A stretch of DNA of 64,000 bases from NCBI RefSeq assembly GCF_029893085.1, contig NZ_JARXWI010000011.1, positions 20,035 to 84,034 on the forward strand, read 5' to 3'. Position numbers and translations under genes: made by a program. Below the pieces are notes generated by a model. It was not told the origin of the DNA. It saw only the letters and a program-made list of their open reading frames with translations, and did no database searches. The stretch comes from Parabacteroides sp. PFB2-10 (GTDB taxonomy: Bacteria; Bacteroidota; Bacteroidia; Bacteroidales; Tannerellaceae). Positions 9,515 through 18,411 of the stretch are shown here, piece after piece (the stretch's first letter is position 1; each line of letters opens with the position of its first letter).

Positions 9515-10000
9515 ATGAAACAAGAAAAAATAAGACTCCTATTTGTGTGTATGGGTAATATCTGCCGGTCGCCATCGGCAGAGGCGGTGATGAAAAAGAT
9601 GGTGGAAGACAAGCGGTTGGATGATCGGATCGAGATCGACTCGGCCGGCATCATCGGCTATCATGCCGGGGAACGGGCCGATTCGCGGATGCGGGCGCAT
9701 GCTTCCCGCCGGGGTTATCGCCTGGAGTCCCTTTCACGCCCGGTGGTGACGGATGATTTTTATAACTTCGATATGATTATCGGGATGGATGACCAAAATA
9801 TTTCCGACCTCAAACGGAAAGCGCCCGATTGGGAGTCGGTTGAGAAAATTCATAAAATGACCGATTTCTCCCGTAACAAAACCTACGACCATGTTCCCGA
9901 CCCCTATTATGGCGGAGATGCCGGTTTCGAACTGGTGCTCGACCTATTGGAAGATGCCTGCGAAGGCTTATTGGAATACATCCTGTCGGAGAAAAAGTAA
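9515..10000 (+). CDS. Low-molecular-weight protein-tyrosine phosphatase
   Basis: A 161-residue cytoplasmic phosphatase. The start at 9515 is preferred over an in-frame upstream codon because the -7 box overlaps the longer start. The P-loop VCMGNICRS carries the CX5R signature with Cys12 as nucleophile and Arg18 for phosphate binding. VPDPYYGG near residue 127 gives the general acid Asp and the DPYY motif of the family. In Bacteroidetes such enzymes often act on polysaccharide-export kinases, but no such genes are adjacent, so the substrate is unknown. Confidence 0.93.
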   Translation: MKQEKIRLLFVCMGNICRSPSAEAVMKKMVEDKRLDDRIEIDSAGIIGYHAGERADSRMRAHASRRGYRLESLSRPVVTDDFYNFDMIIGMDDQNISDLKRKAPDWESVEKIHKMTDFSRNKTYDHVPDPYYGGDAGFELVLDLLEDACEGLLEYILSEKK

Positions 10001-10123
10001 ACCCTCCTCAAAAAGCAGGTGATAAAAGGATATACTACGCCAAATACGGAAATGCTTTGTTGAATATTTTGAAATCTCTTTGGAATAATCTTCAGGAAAT
10101 AGATTCACAGATCAGAAAATTTG

Positions 10124-10131
10124 TATCTTTG
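10124..10131 (+). promoter_or_regulatory. -7 box of the cobalamin operon
   Basis: TATCTTTG, a perfect -7 box. Transcription would start at about 10137-10139, just at the 5' edge of the riboswitch. Confidence 0.65.
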
Positions 10132-10140
10132 CCACCGATT

Positions 10141-10421
10141 ATGGTGTAACGCCTTCCATCCGGGAGGTGTTAGTAAAAGGGAATCCGGTGCAAATCCGGA
10201 GCTGTACCCGTAGCTGTAAGTTCTTAAATACCCCGGCAAATCTTTTGCCACTGATCTTTATTTAATAGAAAAGTGAAAATGGAAAATGGAAAATAATTTT
10301 CAATTTTCAACTATCAATTTTCAATTAAACAAAGGTTGGGAAGGCGCCGGTGAAGGTAGAACGAGCCAGAAAACCTGCCATGGTTGGAATTATGCAATAC
10401 CTCGGGTGAAGGTGTTGGTAA
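10141..10421 (+). promoter_or_regulatory. Cobalamin (AdoCbl-type) riboswitch with extended AT-rich arm
   Basis: The class core motifs appear in order: GGGAATCCGGTGCAAATCC near 10180, GCTGTACCCG near 10200, GCCACTG near 10248, GGGAAGGC near 10338, and the B12 box GAGCCAGAAAACCTGCC at 10363-10379. After it, a CCTCGGGTGAAGGTG stretch can form the expression-platform/kissing-loop side before the receptor start at 10433. Between the CCACTG and GGGAAGGC motifs, an extra hairpin at about 10275-10312 is built from GAAAATGGAAAAT and TTTTCAATTTTC arms. It does not disturb the core. In this class cobalamin binding represses the downstream uptake genes. Confidence 0.93.
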
Positions 10422-10432
10422 ACCAAAAAAGT

Positions 10433-12439
10433 ATGCTTCATTTATTTACACGTCGTGTGTTTTGCCTGTTGGCTTGTGGCCTGGGGAGTATTTACGGATT
10501 GTACGCGCAGCAAACCGACACAACCGTTGTGCGAAATCTTTCCGAAGTGGAAGTAGTAGAAAAGCTACGTCCTTCGGTAACTCGTCAGGGGGCGCCTTTG
10601 CAGATCATAAATCGCACGGATATCGAGCGGCTGGGCATGCAGGATCTTTCGGAAGCCGTGAAGCGCTTCTCCGGAGTGACGCTCAACGATTATGGCGGCA
10701 TCGGCGGATTGAAGACCGTTTCGGTACGCAGTCTCGGCGCCAAACATACGGCGGTGAGCTACGACGGGGTGACCGTTACGGACGCGCAAAACGGGCAGAT
10801 TGACATCGGGCGTTATTCCTTAGATAATGTCGATGCCGTTTCCATCTCGATCGGTCAGACCGATGATATGTTCCAAACCGCCCGTATCTATGCCTCTGCC
10901 GGAGCTTTAAACATTCAAACAGCCAAACCAAAGTTCGACAAGAAGCCTTTCCGTCTGGAGGGAATCGTCAAAGGAGGTTCGTTCGGTTTGTTTAATCCGG
11001 TGCTTCGTTACGACCAGAAGTTGTCAGACACCTATTCCGCTTCGCTCTATGCCGACTGGCTGCGGGCGGATGGACAGTATCCCTACACCTTCACAAACGG
11101 CGATATCGTGACCGAAGAGAAGCGAAGAAACAGCGACATCAGAAGCTGGCGAACGGAGTTAAACCTCTATGCCGACTGGAAAACGAAAGGGAACCTGCGA
11201 CTGAAAGGGTATTGGTTCGACTCCCGACGGGGTTTGCCCGGTTCGGTCATCCTTTACAATGATTATCACAAAGAGCGATTGCAGGAGCGTAACGGTTTTC
11301 TCCAGGCATTATACGAAAACAATTTCACCGATAAGCTGTCATTGAAAGCGCAAGCGAAGTTCGATTATTCCCGGACGCGCTACCAGGATTTCCATAGCAA
11401 ATATATCGATGGAGAGCAAAGGGATGTGTATACCCAACGGGAATATTACGCATCTGCCGCCTTATTATACAAGCCGATAGAGAACCTCTCCTTTTCGCTG
11501 GCGGAAGACGCCTTCTTTAATACGTTGGACGCCACCACGCCCAAATGCGTTTTCCCGGAAAGAATCTCCTCCTTGACGGCCCTGGCGGCACAATACAAAG
11601 ACAATCGATTGACCGCTACGGCGAGCCTCCTGGGGACTTTTATCACGGAAGAGATCACCGAAGGCGATCCGGCCGACGACCGCAAGCGGCTCTCCCCGGC
11701 TTTCAGCCTCTCCTACCGACTATTCAGCGATCAGAATCTGCGCCTGCGCCTTTCTTATAAAGATATATTCCGGATGCCGACCTTCAATGATCTCTATTAC
11801 GACCGCATCGGCAACCGCGACCTCGACCCGGAAAAGGCACAGCAATACAATGTCGGATTGACCTGGAGCCATCGCTTTCCCTCGCTCGGACTGGACTATA
11901 TAAGCCTGACGGCCGACGGCTATTACAATCGGGTGAAAGACAAAATCGTCGCCATTCCAACCATGTTCATCTGGAAGATGATGAATATGGGAGAGGTTGA
12001 GATCAAAGGACTGGATGTAAACCTCTCCACCCGTTTCGCCTTGCCACTTGCGATGTTCTTCCAGGTCGACGGTTCCTATTCCTGGCAATATGCCATTGAT
12101 GTGACCGATAAGCAATCGAAAACCTACAAAAGCCAATTGCCTTACACGCCAAAGCATGCCGGTTCGGCTTCTGTTTCGTTGGAAAACAGGTGGGTCAATG
12201 TGAGCTGGACGCTTACCGCCGTGGGGGAACGCTACGCACTTCCACAGAATATGGAGAGTAACCGGATGGAAAAATATACCGAACAGCAATTATCTTTCAA
12301 CCGAACGTTCACCTTTGCCAAATCCTCTTTGCGGTTGCAAGCGGAGGTGGTCAATCTGACGGATATCACATACGATGTGATCCGCTATTATCCCATGCCG
12401 GGGCGTTCGTTCAGAGCCAGTATAAAATATATCTACTAA
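10433..12439 (+). CDS. btuB: TonB-dependent cobalamin receptor (BtuB-type)
   Basis: An outer-membrane receptor of about 668 residues. The ORF opens further upstream at 10286, but that start lies inside the riboswitch, so ATG 10433 is preferred. It is followed by a signal peptide (RVFCLLACGLGSIYGLYAQQ). The plug domain spans about 25-140 (IINRTDIERLGMQDLSEAVKRFSGV; GGLKTVSVRSLGAKHTAVSYDGV), and the rest is a 22-strand-type barrel ending in FRASIKYIY with a terminal aromatic. The riboswitch directly upstream and the BtuG/BtuF-type genes downstream identify the ligand as a corrinoid. Substrate choice among cobamides cannot be read from sequence. Confidence 0.88.
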   Translation: MLHLFTRRVFCLLACGLGSIYGLYAQQTDTTVVRNLSEVEVVEKLRPSVTRQGAPLQIINRTDIERLGMQDLSEAVKRFSGVTLNDYGGIGGLKTVSVRSLGAKHTAVSYDGVTVTDAQNGQIDIGRYSLDNVDAVSISIGQTDDMFQTARIYASAGALNIQTAKPKFDKKPFRLEGIVKGGSFGLFNPVLRYDQKLSDTYSASLYADWLRADGQYPYTFTNGDIVTEEKRRNSDIRSWRTELNLYADWKTKGNLRLKGYWFDSRRGLPGSVILYNDYHKERLQERNGFLQALYENNFTDKLSLKAQAKFDYSRTRYQDFHSKYIDGEQRDVYTQREYYASAALLYKPIENLSFSLAEDAFFNTLDATTPKCVFPERISSLTALAAQYKDNRLTATASLLGTFITEEITEGDPADDRKRLSPAFSLSYRLFSDQNLRLRLSYKDIFRMPTFNDLYYDRIGNRDLDPEKAQQYNVGLTWSHRFPSLGLDYISLTADGYYNRVKDKIVAIPTMFIWKMMNMGEVEIKGLDVNLSTRFALPLAMFFQVDGSYSWQYAIDVTDKQSKTYKSQLPYTPKHAGSASVSLENRWVNVSWTLTAVGERYALPQNMESNRMEKYTEQQLSFNRTFTFAKSSLRLQAEVVNLTDITYDVIRYYPMPGRSFRASIKYIY

Positions 12440-12468
12440 CAAATACATTTACTTAAAACAACAAAGAA

Positions 12469-14130
12469 ATGAAAAGATTTTTTTATGTCTTTACAGTCTG
12501 CCTATTTGCGGCAGTATCTTTTACATCATGTGATGAAGATGATGAGATTTTTATTCCAACCGAAGTGGTTTCCAATCTGACGTTTACAGATGAGGATATG
12601 GATCCGTATAAAATTGGCGGTACATTGATCTGGGATCTTCCGGCTTCGGAAGAGAATATCACTGACTATGTGATCTACCTGAGCGAAACAGCTACCGGCA
12701 GAGACCAGAAGATCGGTGAGGTAATGTTTGGGGCAAGTTCTTTAGCGGGAAAGGCTTCATTAAAGATACCCAACGGCACAGACCTGAAAGCCTATCTGGT
12801 GGTAGTGACTAAAAATACGATGGGTGAGTCGGCCAATGTGGCAAGTATGGAGATAACGGATAATACCGGAGACCTGATTGTGAATGAATTAGCTTTCACC
12901 GATTCCGATCCGCTATCGAAAACCATGGGTGGAACCCTGACATGGAAATTGCCTAATCCGGAGGCGTATGTAACAGGATACGCGATCTATGTCGCTGATG
13001 AAGCAGCCCGGAAAGGTACGAAAATCGGTGAAGTGGCAGCAGGGATTTCTTCTTTTGAAGTGCCTGTTGGAACACCTTACAAGCCTTTCATACAGGTCAT
13101 TGTTATAAAGAATAATGTTGAGTCAGCCCTGTTTGCCGCCTTGCCTGTAGCAGATTACGCGAAGCTTTCTACCGGTTTGTTTATTTTGAACGGCGGAAAC
13201 CAGAATGAAAATAATGCTTGTATTAGTTATTATGACATTGCGACAGGCAAGTTGACCCAAGAGGTTTATAAAACAGCTAACGGAAGTGGCTTAGGTGATT
13301 CCGCAGAACAGCTATTGATTTACGGCGGTAAGATGTATGTAACTGTGACCGGATCCAATCGTATTGCCATATTAAACCTGGATGGGAAACTGATCAAAAG
13401 CATCGAACCCAAAGAAGACGGAGCACCCATGAACCCGCGTGCTATGGTAGCCGATAACGGGAAGGTATACATCAGCTACTATTATGGACATGCCGTAGCG
13501 GCCTTGGATACGCTTTCGTTGGAAGTGACAGAGAAAGTGGGCGTAGGACGTTATCCGGAACATCTGGCTGTGGCAAACGGAAAGATCTATGTATCAAACT
13601 CCGGCGGATTGGATTATCCCAATTACGGTAAGACCGTATCGGTTATCGACCAAAGTAGTTTCAAGGTAGATAAAGAGATAGAGGTATTGATCAATCCGGG
13701 AAAAATCGTTGCCGATAGCCAGGGTGATGTGTATGTGATCTCATTAGGCAACTATGGTGATATCAAGAATACCCTGCAGCGTATCGATGGCAAAACCGGC
13801 GAAGTGACGGTAGTTGATAAAGCCACCTATATGACGTTGGTAAACGATAACCTGTACACAGCTTACGCACAATGGGGAGATGCGAATATCACCTATAAGA
13901 AATATGACGCATTGACGGAAAAGTTTGTTGATGAGAATATCATTAAAGATGGAACAAATATCACCTCTCCTTATGCCATAGCGGTTGATCCATTGACGGA
14001 AGATTTCTATATTGCAGAATCAAGCTGGGGAAGCACCAGCTCCCTCTATGTTTTCTCTGCGGACGGAAAACTGAAAGGTCAGGCGATCGAAACCGGCGGT
14101 TACGGCGCCAAATGTTTATTCTTTAATTAA
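12469..14130 (+). CDS. btuG: BtuG-type surface cobalamin-binding lipoprotein (beta-propeller)
   Basis: A 553-residue lipoprotein. The signal peptide ends at SFTSC and is followed by DEDDE, an acidic tail of the kind that exports lipoproteins to the outer surface in Bacteroidetes. Residues about 35-120 and 138-225 are two related modules, each starting LxFTD(E/S)D and containing GGTL(I/T)W.LP and Y.IY(L/V). They look like a duplicated fibronectin-type or Ig-like fold. From about 235 to the end there are YVTN/YncE-type propeller repeats (ILNLDGKLIKSI, GKVYISYYYGHAVAALD, GKIYVSNSGG). Known BtuG proteins cap BtuB and capture cobalamin with extreme affinity. Position between receptor and binding protein supports that role. 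Confidence 0.82.
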   Translation: MKRFFYVFTVCLFAAVSFTSCDEDDEIFIPTEVVSNLTFTDEDMDPYKIGGTLIWDLPASEENITDYVIYLSETATGRDQKIGEVMFGASSLAGKASLKIPNGTDLKAYLVVVTKNTMGESANVASMEITDNTGDLIVNELAFTDSDPLSKTMGGTLTWKLPNPEAYVTGYAIYVADEAARKGTKIGEVAAGISSFEVPVGTPYKPFIQVIVIKNNVESALFAALPVADYAKLSTGLFILNGGNQNENNACISYYDIATGKLTQEVYKTANGSGLGDSAEQLLIYGGKMYVTVTGSNRIAILNLDGKLIKSIEPKEDGAPMNPRAMVADNGKVYISYYYGHAVAALDTLSLEVTEKVGVGRYPEHLAVANGKIYVSNSGGLDYPNYGKTVSVIDQSSFKVDKEIEVLINPGKIVADSQGDVYVISLGNYGDIKNTLQRIDGKTGEVTVVDKATYMTLVNDNLYTAYAQWGDANITYKKYDALTEKFVDENIIKDGTNITSPYAIAVDPLTEDFYIAESSWGSTSSLYVFSADGKLKGQAIETGGYGAKCLFFN

Positions 14131-14137
14131 TAATAAG

Positions 14138-15256
14138 ATGAAAAACCTTCTTCCATTCTTTTTTATACTGTTATTAGCCTCGTGTCATACCGGCAATAGG
14201 CGATCGGCATTGCCCGAAGTATTGGCCACCGATTCGATCCGTTATGCACGTGGCATAGAGATCAACCGCTATGAAGAGTTTACAACCGTAGAGGTAAACG
14301 ATCCGTGGGAGAAGGGACATCTGTTGCAACGATATATACTGGTAGGACGCGACAAACCACTTCCCGGCAATCTGCCCGCCGGGACAGTGGTCCGCGTTCC
14401 AATCCAACGGGTGGTGGTCTACACCTCCGTGCATGCTTCTATCCTGGATATGCTGGGGGAAACCCACCGTATTGTTGGGGTTTGTGAACCTCGTTACATG
14501 GATACGCCCGCCATTCAGGAGGGATTGCGCCGGGGAAGGATTGCCGACCTGGGTGAGTCGTCTGCTCCCAATGTGGAGAAAATGATTGAGATAGGAACGG
14601 AACTTGTGATTGCCTCCCCTTTTCAGAATGGCAGCTATGGCGCTGTCGAAAAGATGGGAATCCCTATTATCGAAGGCGCTGACTATATGGAATCGCTCCC
14701 GCTCGGACGGACGGAGTGGATCCGTTTCTATGGCCTTCTTTGTGATAAAGAGGCATTGGCCGACTCGCTCTTCGAGGCCACCGAGAAACGCTACCTCGAC
14801 CTGAAAGCATTGACAGCATCTGTTGCCCATCGACCCTCCGTGATTTCCGAAAAACGCTTCGGCTCGACCTGGCACATGCCGGCGGGCGATAGCTACATAG
14901 CCCACCTCTTTGCCGACGCGGGAGCCGACTATCTCTTCAAAGAACTGCCCGGAGCGGGAAGCAGGCCGTTGGCCTTCGAAACGGTATTGGAACAGGGGAT
15001 GCATGCTGATTTCTGGCTACTCAAATACAACCAACCAACCGATATGACCTATAGCGAGCTGCGCTCGGAATATACGCCATACGAGCAATTCGATGCGTTC
15101 AGTAAAAAGAATGTGTATGGCTGCAATACCGGCCGGGTGCCTTACTATGAAGAATTCCCTCTACATCCCGATTACCTTTTAGCCGACTATGTAAGTATTT
15201 TCCATCCCGAATTGCTTCCGGGACACGAACGACGCTATTATTTCCAAATGAAGTAG
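14138..15256 (+). CDS. btuF: BtuF-type periplasmic cobalamin-binding lipoprotein
   Basis: A 372-residue class III periplasmic binding protein. The signal peptide ends with a lipobox (LLLASC). HTGN follows the Cys with no acidic export signal, so periplasmic retention is expected. The fold signatures are VVVYTSVHASILDMLGE (strand and helix of lobe 1), NVEKMIEIGTELVIASPF, and a lobe 2 with YIAHLFADAGADYLF. It would deliver the vitamin to a BtuCD transporter. It starts 7 bases after btuG. The matching ABC pair may be the one at 32.7-34.8 kb. An iron/haem ligand is possible but less likely given the riboswitch operon. Confidence 0.8.
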   Translation: MKNLLPFFFILLLASCHTGNRRSALPEVLATDSIRYARGIEINRYEEFTTVEVNDPWEKGHLLQRYILVGRDKPLPGNLPAGTVVRVPIQRVVVYTSVHASILDMLGETHRIVGVCEPRYMDTPAIQEGLRRGRIADLGESSAPNVEKMIEIGTELVIASPFQNGSYGAVEKMGIPIIEGADYMESLPLGRTEWIRFYGLLCDKEALADSLFEATEKRYLDLKALTASVAHRPSVISEKRFGSTWHMPAGDSYIAHLFADAGADYLFKELPGAGSRPLAFETVLEQGMHADFWLLKYNQPTDMTYSELRSEYTPYEQFDAFSKKNVYGCNTGRVPYYEEFPLHPDYLLADYVSIFHPELLPGHERRYYFQMK

Positions 15257-15262
15257 GAAAGA

Positions 15263-16402
15263 TTAGTTTTTCTCCAGCGATTCGACGATCAGCTTGGCTG
15301 CCCGTTGAGAAGCACCGGGAGCGCCCAGAGCGCGAACCACCTCTTCGTAGTCGAAGATCATCTGGTTGCGGTAATCCGTGTCATTGATCAAACGGTCGAG
15401 TTCCTGACGGATCCGCTCCAGTTTGAAGCCCTTGCCAAACAGCTCTTTTACGACCGTCTTCCCGGCAATCAGGTTGACCAATGAGATATAATCGACACCA
15501 AAGAAACGATGGAATACGAAACTGACCAGATGACCTACCGGCGTATAATAGCATACCACCTGGGGAACCAAGAATAAAGCGGTCTCCAATGTAGCCGTTC
15601 CGGAGGTTACCAGGGTGGCACAACTGTGTTGGAGCAAGGTGTAGGTCTGGTTGAATAGGATTTTTACATTCGGATAACTCCTTGTGTATTGCAGATAATA
15701 GTCCGGAGAGATGCCCGGCGCACCGGCGATCAACACCTGGTGATCGGGATAATTGGCAGCCACCTTCAGCATGGTTGGCAGATTATCTTTGATCTCCTGC
15801 TTACGGCTACCCGCCAAAAGGGCGATGATCTTTTTATCGGATAGTTGCTCTTTCTGCAGGAATTCCTCTTTGCCGATCGATTCATTTTCGATATATCGGG
15901 CAATCTCGTCCACTGAAGGATTGCCAACATAGTCGATCGCATAATTCAATGATTGATAGAATTCGGTCTCAAAAGGCAGGATGCAAAACATACGGTCGAT
16001 ATAACGGCGAATATCTTTGATCCGGTATTTCTTCCAGGCCCATATCTTGGGAGAGATATAATAGTAGACAGGGATGTTGAGTTTCTTCTTGACATATTTA
16101 GCTATCTTCAGGTTGAATCCAGGATAATCGATCAAAATAACCACATCGGGACGGTAGGCAGCGATATCTTCCCGGCACATCTTCATATTGTTCAGTATGG
16201 TTCGCGCATGCAGTAATACGGGAATGAAGCCCATATAGGCCATTTCCCGGTAATGTTTCACCAACGTTCCGCCAACAGCCTGCATTCGATCGCCTCCAAA
16301 GAAGCGGAATTCAGCTTCGGAATCATTGTCCTTCAACGCGGCCATTAGATTGGCTGCATGTATGTCTCCGGATGCTTCGCCTGCTATTAAATAGTATTTC
16401 AT
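15263..16402 (-). CDS. lpxB: Lipid-A-disaccharide synthase
   Basis: A 379-residue glycosyltransferase (GT19) that joins UDP-2,3-diacylglucosamine and lipid X to make the lipid A disaccharide on the inner face of the cytoplasmic membrane. The N-terminal LIAGEASGD motif (residues 5-13) is diagnostic, as are the FFGGDRM and SPKIWAWK segments and the LLAGSRKQEI and TSGTATLE motifs of the nucleotide-binding half. Length equals the family norm. It sits 33 bases behind surE on the same strand and converges on btuF with 6 bases between stops. Confidence 0.97.
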   Translation of the reverse strand: MKYYLIAGEASGDIHAANLMAALKDNDSEAEFRFFGGDRMQAVGGTLVKHYREMAYMGFIPVLLHARTILNNMKMCREDIAAYRPDVVILIDYPGFNLKIAKYVKKKLNIPVYYYISPKIWAWKKYRIKDIRRYIDRMFCILPFETEFYQSLNYAIDYVGNPSVDEIARYIENESIGKEEFLQKEQLSDKKIIALLAGSRKQEIKDNLPTMLKVAANYPDHQVLIAGAPGISPDYYLQYTRSYPNVKILFNQTYTLLQHSCATLVTSGTATLETALFLVPQVVCYYTPVGHLVSFVFHRFFGVDYISLVNLIAGKTVVKELFGKGFKLERIRQELDRLINDTDYRNQMIFDYEEVVRALGAPGASQRAAKLIVESLEKN

Positions 16403-16435
16403 AAGCCATAATCAATGGAAACCCTACACCGGATA

Positions 16436-17200
16436 CTATCCGAAAAGCTCCCGTAAACGGTTCATATAATCGTAATCAGTCACATCTATTTTACATGGAA
16501 CAAGAGAAGCATACCCACTATCCAACGCCAAGGTGTCGTTTTCGGGATGTATGGGCTTACGATTCTCAAAGTCACCCGTCAGCCAAAATACGGTTTCGCC
16601 ACGCGGTGCTTCGCTTCGCATAAATTCTTTTCCCCATTTACCGTCGGCCTGACGACATATTTTCAACCCATGTACCTGAGGCATTTTCGGCACATTCAGG
16701 TTGAGATAAGTGCCCTGCGGCAATCCCTCTTTCAGGATCCGGCGGGCAACCATGCGTGCCAGGCGGCAAGATTCCGTGAAATCAGCATCATCCGAATGAT
16801 CGAGCAAAGAGACACCCAAAGAGGGCACATCGAATATACATCCTTCGATGGCTGCGCCCATCGTGCCTGAATAGTTCACCGCAATAGCCATATTCCCACC
16901 GTGATTGATGCCGGAGACAAGCAGATCGGGCTTGCGTTCGGCCACCTCGTTGATGGCCAACTTCACACAGTCGACCGGCGTGCCCGAGCAGCTGTAAACT
17001 GTTAGTCCGTTTTCTTTCTTTACCAGTTTGTATTTGAGCGGGAAATGAGCCGTAATAGCGCTACTCATGCCTGAACGCGGACTATCCGGTGCAAAAACAA
17101 GGATATCTCCCAAATCCCTGAGGCATTCAATTAATTCATTGATCCCTTTCGCACTAACACCATCATCATTTGTCACTAAAATAAGCGGTCGCACATTCAT
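16436..17200 (-). CDS. surE: 5'/3'-nucleotidase SurE
   Basis: A 254-residue divalent-metal nucleotidase with broad 5'/3' mononucleotide and polyphosphate activity, usually linked to stationary-phase survival. The start at 17200 is preferred because homology begins at [11 protein letters not shown]. The longer ORF adds 33 lysine-rich residues without family support. Metal ligands lie in TNDDG and in SGINHGGN, with a Ser in [11 protein letters not shown]. It is probably transcribed with lpxB downstream. A -7-like box (TACATTTG) lies upstream on the same strand. Confidence 0.95.
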   Translation of the reverse strand: MNVRPLILVTNDDGVSAKGINELIECLRDLGDILVFAPDSPRSGMSSAITAHFPLKYKLVKKENGLTVYSCSGTPVDCVKLAINEVAERKPDLLVSGINHGGNMAIAVNYSGTMGAAIEGCIFDVPSLGVSLLDHSDDADFTESCRLARMVARRILKEGLPQGTYLNLNVPKMPQVHGLKICRQADGKWGKEFMRSEAPRGETVFWLTGDFENRKPIHPENDTLALDSGYASLVPCKIDVTDYDYMNRLRELFG

Positions 17201-17258
17201 CTTTTTAATCTTCTTTTTATAAACAACAGGAAAACGCTTTTGTTTGCCAATGCTGTCA

Positions 17259-17266
17259 CAAATGTA
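17259..17266 (-). promoter_or_regulatory. Candidate -7 box for surE-lpxB
   Basis: The - strand reads TACATTTG, matching TAnnTTTG about 58 bases before the surE ATG. No convincing -33 element was found at the expected spacing. The remaining gap from here to 17561 shows only AT-rich sequence and a TTACTTTG box at 17344-17351 with no obvious target. Confidence 0.4.
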
Positions 17267-17561
17267 ATTAAAAGTTTTAGCAACTCCGGCTATTATCACT
17301 AAATCTTACTATTGAAGCACTCTTAATGTGAATCCAAGACAAATTACTTTGCACTGCAAATCATTTTGTTCTGCGTATCGGTTTTGCTGCATGGCGTACC
17401 ATTTCACATAATAACCGGTAAAACAGGGCTTCGTCAGATCGAGGAAGAGACTGATTCACAAATTCATTGCACATTGTCCATTGTATTGTCTACATGTAAA
17501 AAAAAGTAAAAAATCAGATCGTACCTATCTTAGAGAATGTTTAACAAAAAGGGTATATATC

Positions 17562-17918
17562 ATGAGCGAAATGTTACAAGTAAAAAAACTGCGTCATTGG
17601 CTGGAAAATGACAAAGCCTATCTTAGAAAAGATTTGCGTCTGACAGATGCCTCGGAAGTAATTCCCGTCAACCGGACCTACCTGTCACGTATATTCAATA
17701 ACCACTTTAAATGTTCCTTTAGCGCCTGCCTGTTAAAATACAGGTTGGAAGAGAGCAAACGTTTATTGGTTGAGCATCCGGAAATGATGGTACGGGAAGT
17801 GGCTCTCCAATCCGGGTTCCGCACCCAGGCAACCTTCTTTCACGCCTTCCGTCAATACGAACAAACCACACCGGCTCAATACCGCCGAAGCCATTTCCAA
17901 CGCATGAATCGAATTTGA
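17562..17918 (+). CDS. Short AraC-type helix-turn-helix protein lacking a sensor domain
   Basis: 118 residues consisting almost entirely of an AraC/XylS DNA-binding domain. The two helix-turn-helix halves are visible as VNRTYLSRIFNNHF and VREVALQSGFRTQATFFHAFRQYEQTTPAQYRR. The start at 17562 is assumed; an in-frame upstream start exists but adds basic, unstructured residues. In Bacteroidales such domains usually end hybrid two-component or anti-sigma-like sensors, so this may be a stand-alone regulator or the surviving tail of a larger one. It precedes the propeller cluster on the same strand, but a strong terminator separates them, so regulation of that cluster would act in trans. Confidence 0.75.
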   Translation: MSEMLQVKKLRHWLENDKAYLRKDLRLTDASEVIPVNRTYLSRIFNNHFKCSFSACLLKYRLEESKRLLVEHPEMMVREVALQSGFRTQATFFHAFRQYEQTTPAQYRRSHFQRMNRI

Positions 17919-17955
17919 CGCTTCATTATTAGTCTAAACACACACAAAAGCTATT

Positions 17956-18016
17956 AAAAACAGGGGATTCACGAGAGAAAGCACAAATAGAGCTTCTCTC
18001 TATCCTCTGTTTTTTT
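17956..18016 (+). terminator. Intrinsic terminator after the AraC-type gene
   Basis: A long hairpin pairs AAACAG.GGAT and GAGAGAA on the left with TTCTCTC and ATCC.CTGTTT on the right, and is followed directly by a T7 run at 18010-18016. Confidence 0.8.
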
Positions 18017-18237
18017 GCATCCATTATGCATTACATTTAGCCCTGCTACAAAAGAAATCCTTCCTCACCTCCTCCTCTTTGATTTGAAAGAGCCATTTTG
18101 ATTCAACATAAATAACCTCAGTCAATTACATTTTTTTCGTATATCCTTTGTTTATAATCTAAAAGTATATATATTGCGAAAGGCTGTTATTGTAATGCAA
18201 TTGACAGGCAGCATTTAAACTTGTACGATTGAAATTT

Positions 18238-18384
18238 ATGATCAATACGGGCAAAAATACTCTTACAGAAGAAATGTGCTGGGGCAAAGTGGCTTTGCTG
18301 GAGAATAATGATACAGTGCCTGTTCCCATATTTGAGACTGCCCGATTCATGCATTTTAAAGAGCCGGGCGGTTTCCACATATGA
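18238..18384 (+). other. Small ORF (48 codons), uncertain
   Basis: An ATG-initiated frame of 48 residues ends 27 bases before the first propeller gene. It contains TLTEEMCWGKVALLENNDT and FMHFKEPGGF. There is no signal peptide and no family I recognise. It may be a remnant or a leader of the propeller cluster. It is also the only candidate gene in the 17919-18411 gap, which otherwise holds the terminator and AT-rich DNA. Confidence 0.25.
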
Positions 18385-18411
18385 AAATCAGGTATAACAA
18401 ACAGAAAGATA

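Noticed and set aside
10286..10432. N-terminal extension of the cobalamin receptor
   Set aside because: This part lies inside the riboswitch and its AT-rich insert; the signal peptide begins at 10433.
17919..18411. NVEALA-type small peptide gene next to the propeller cluster
   Set aside because: Such peptides often sit beside these propellers, but no frame here shows the motif or a suitable signal peptide.
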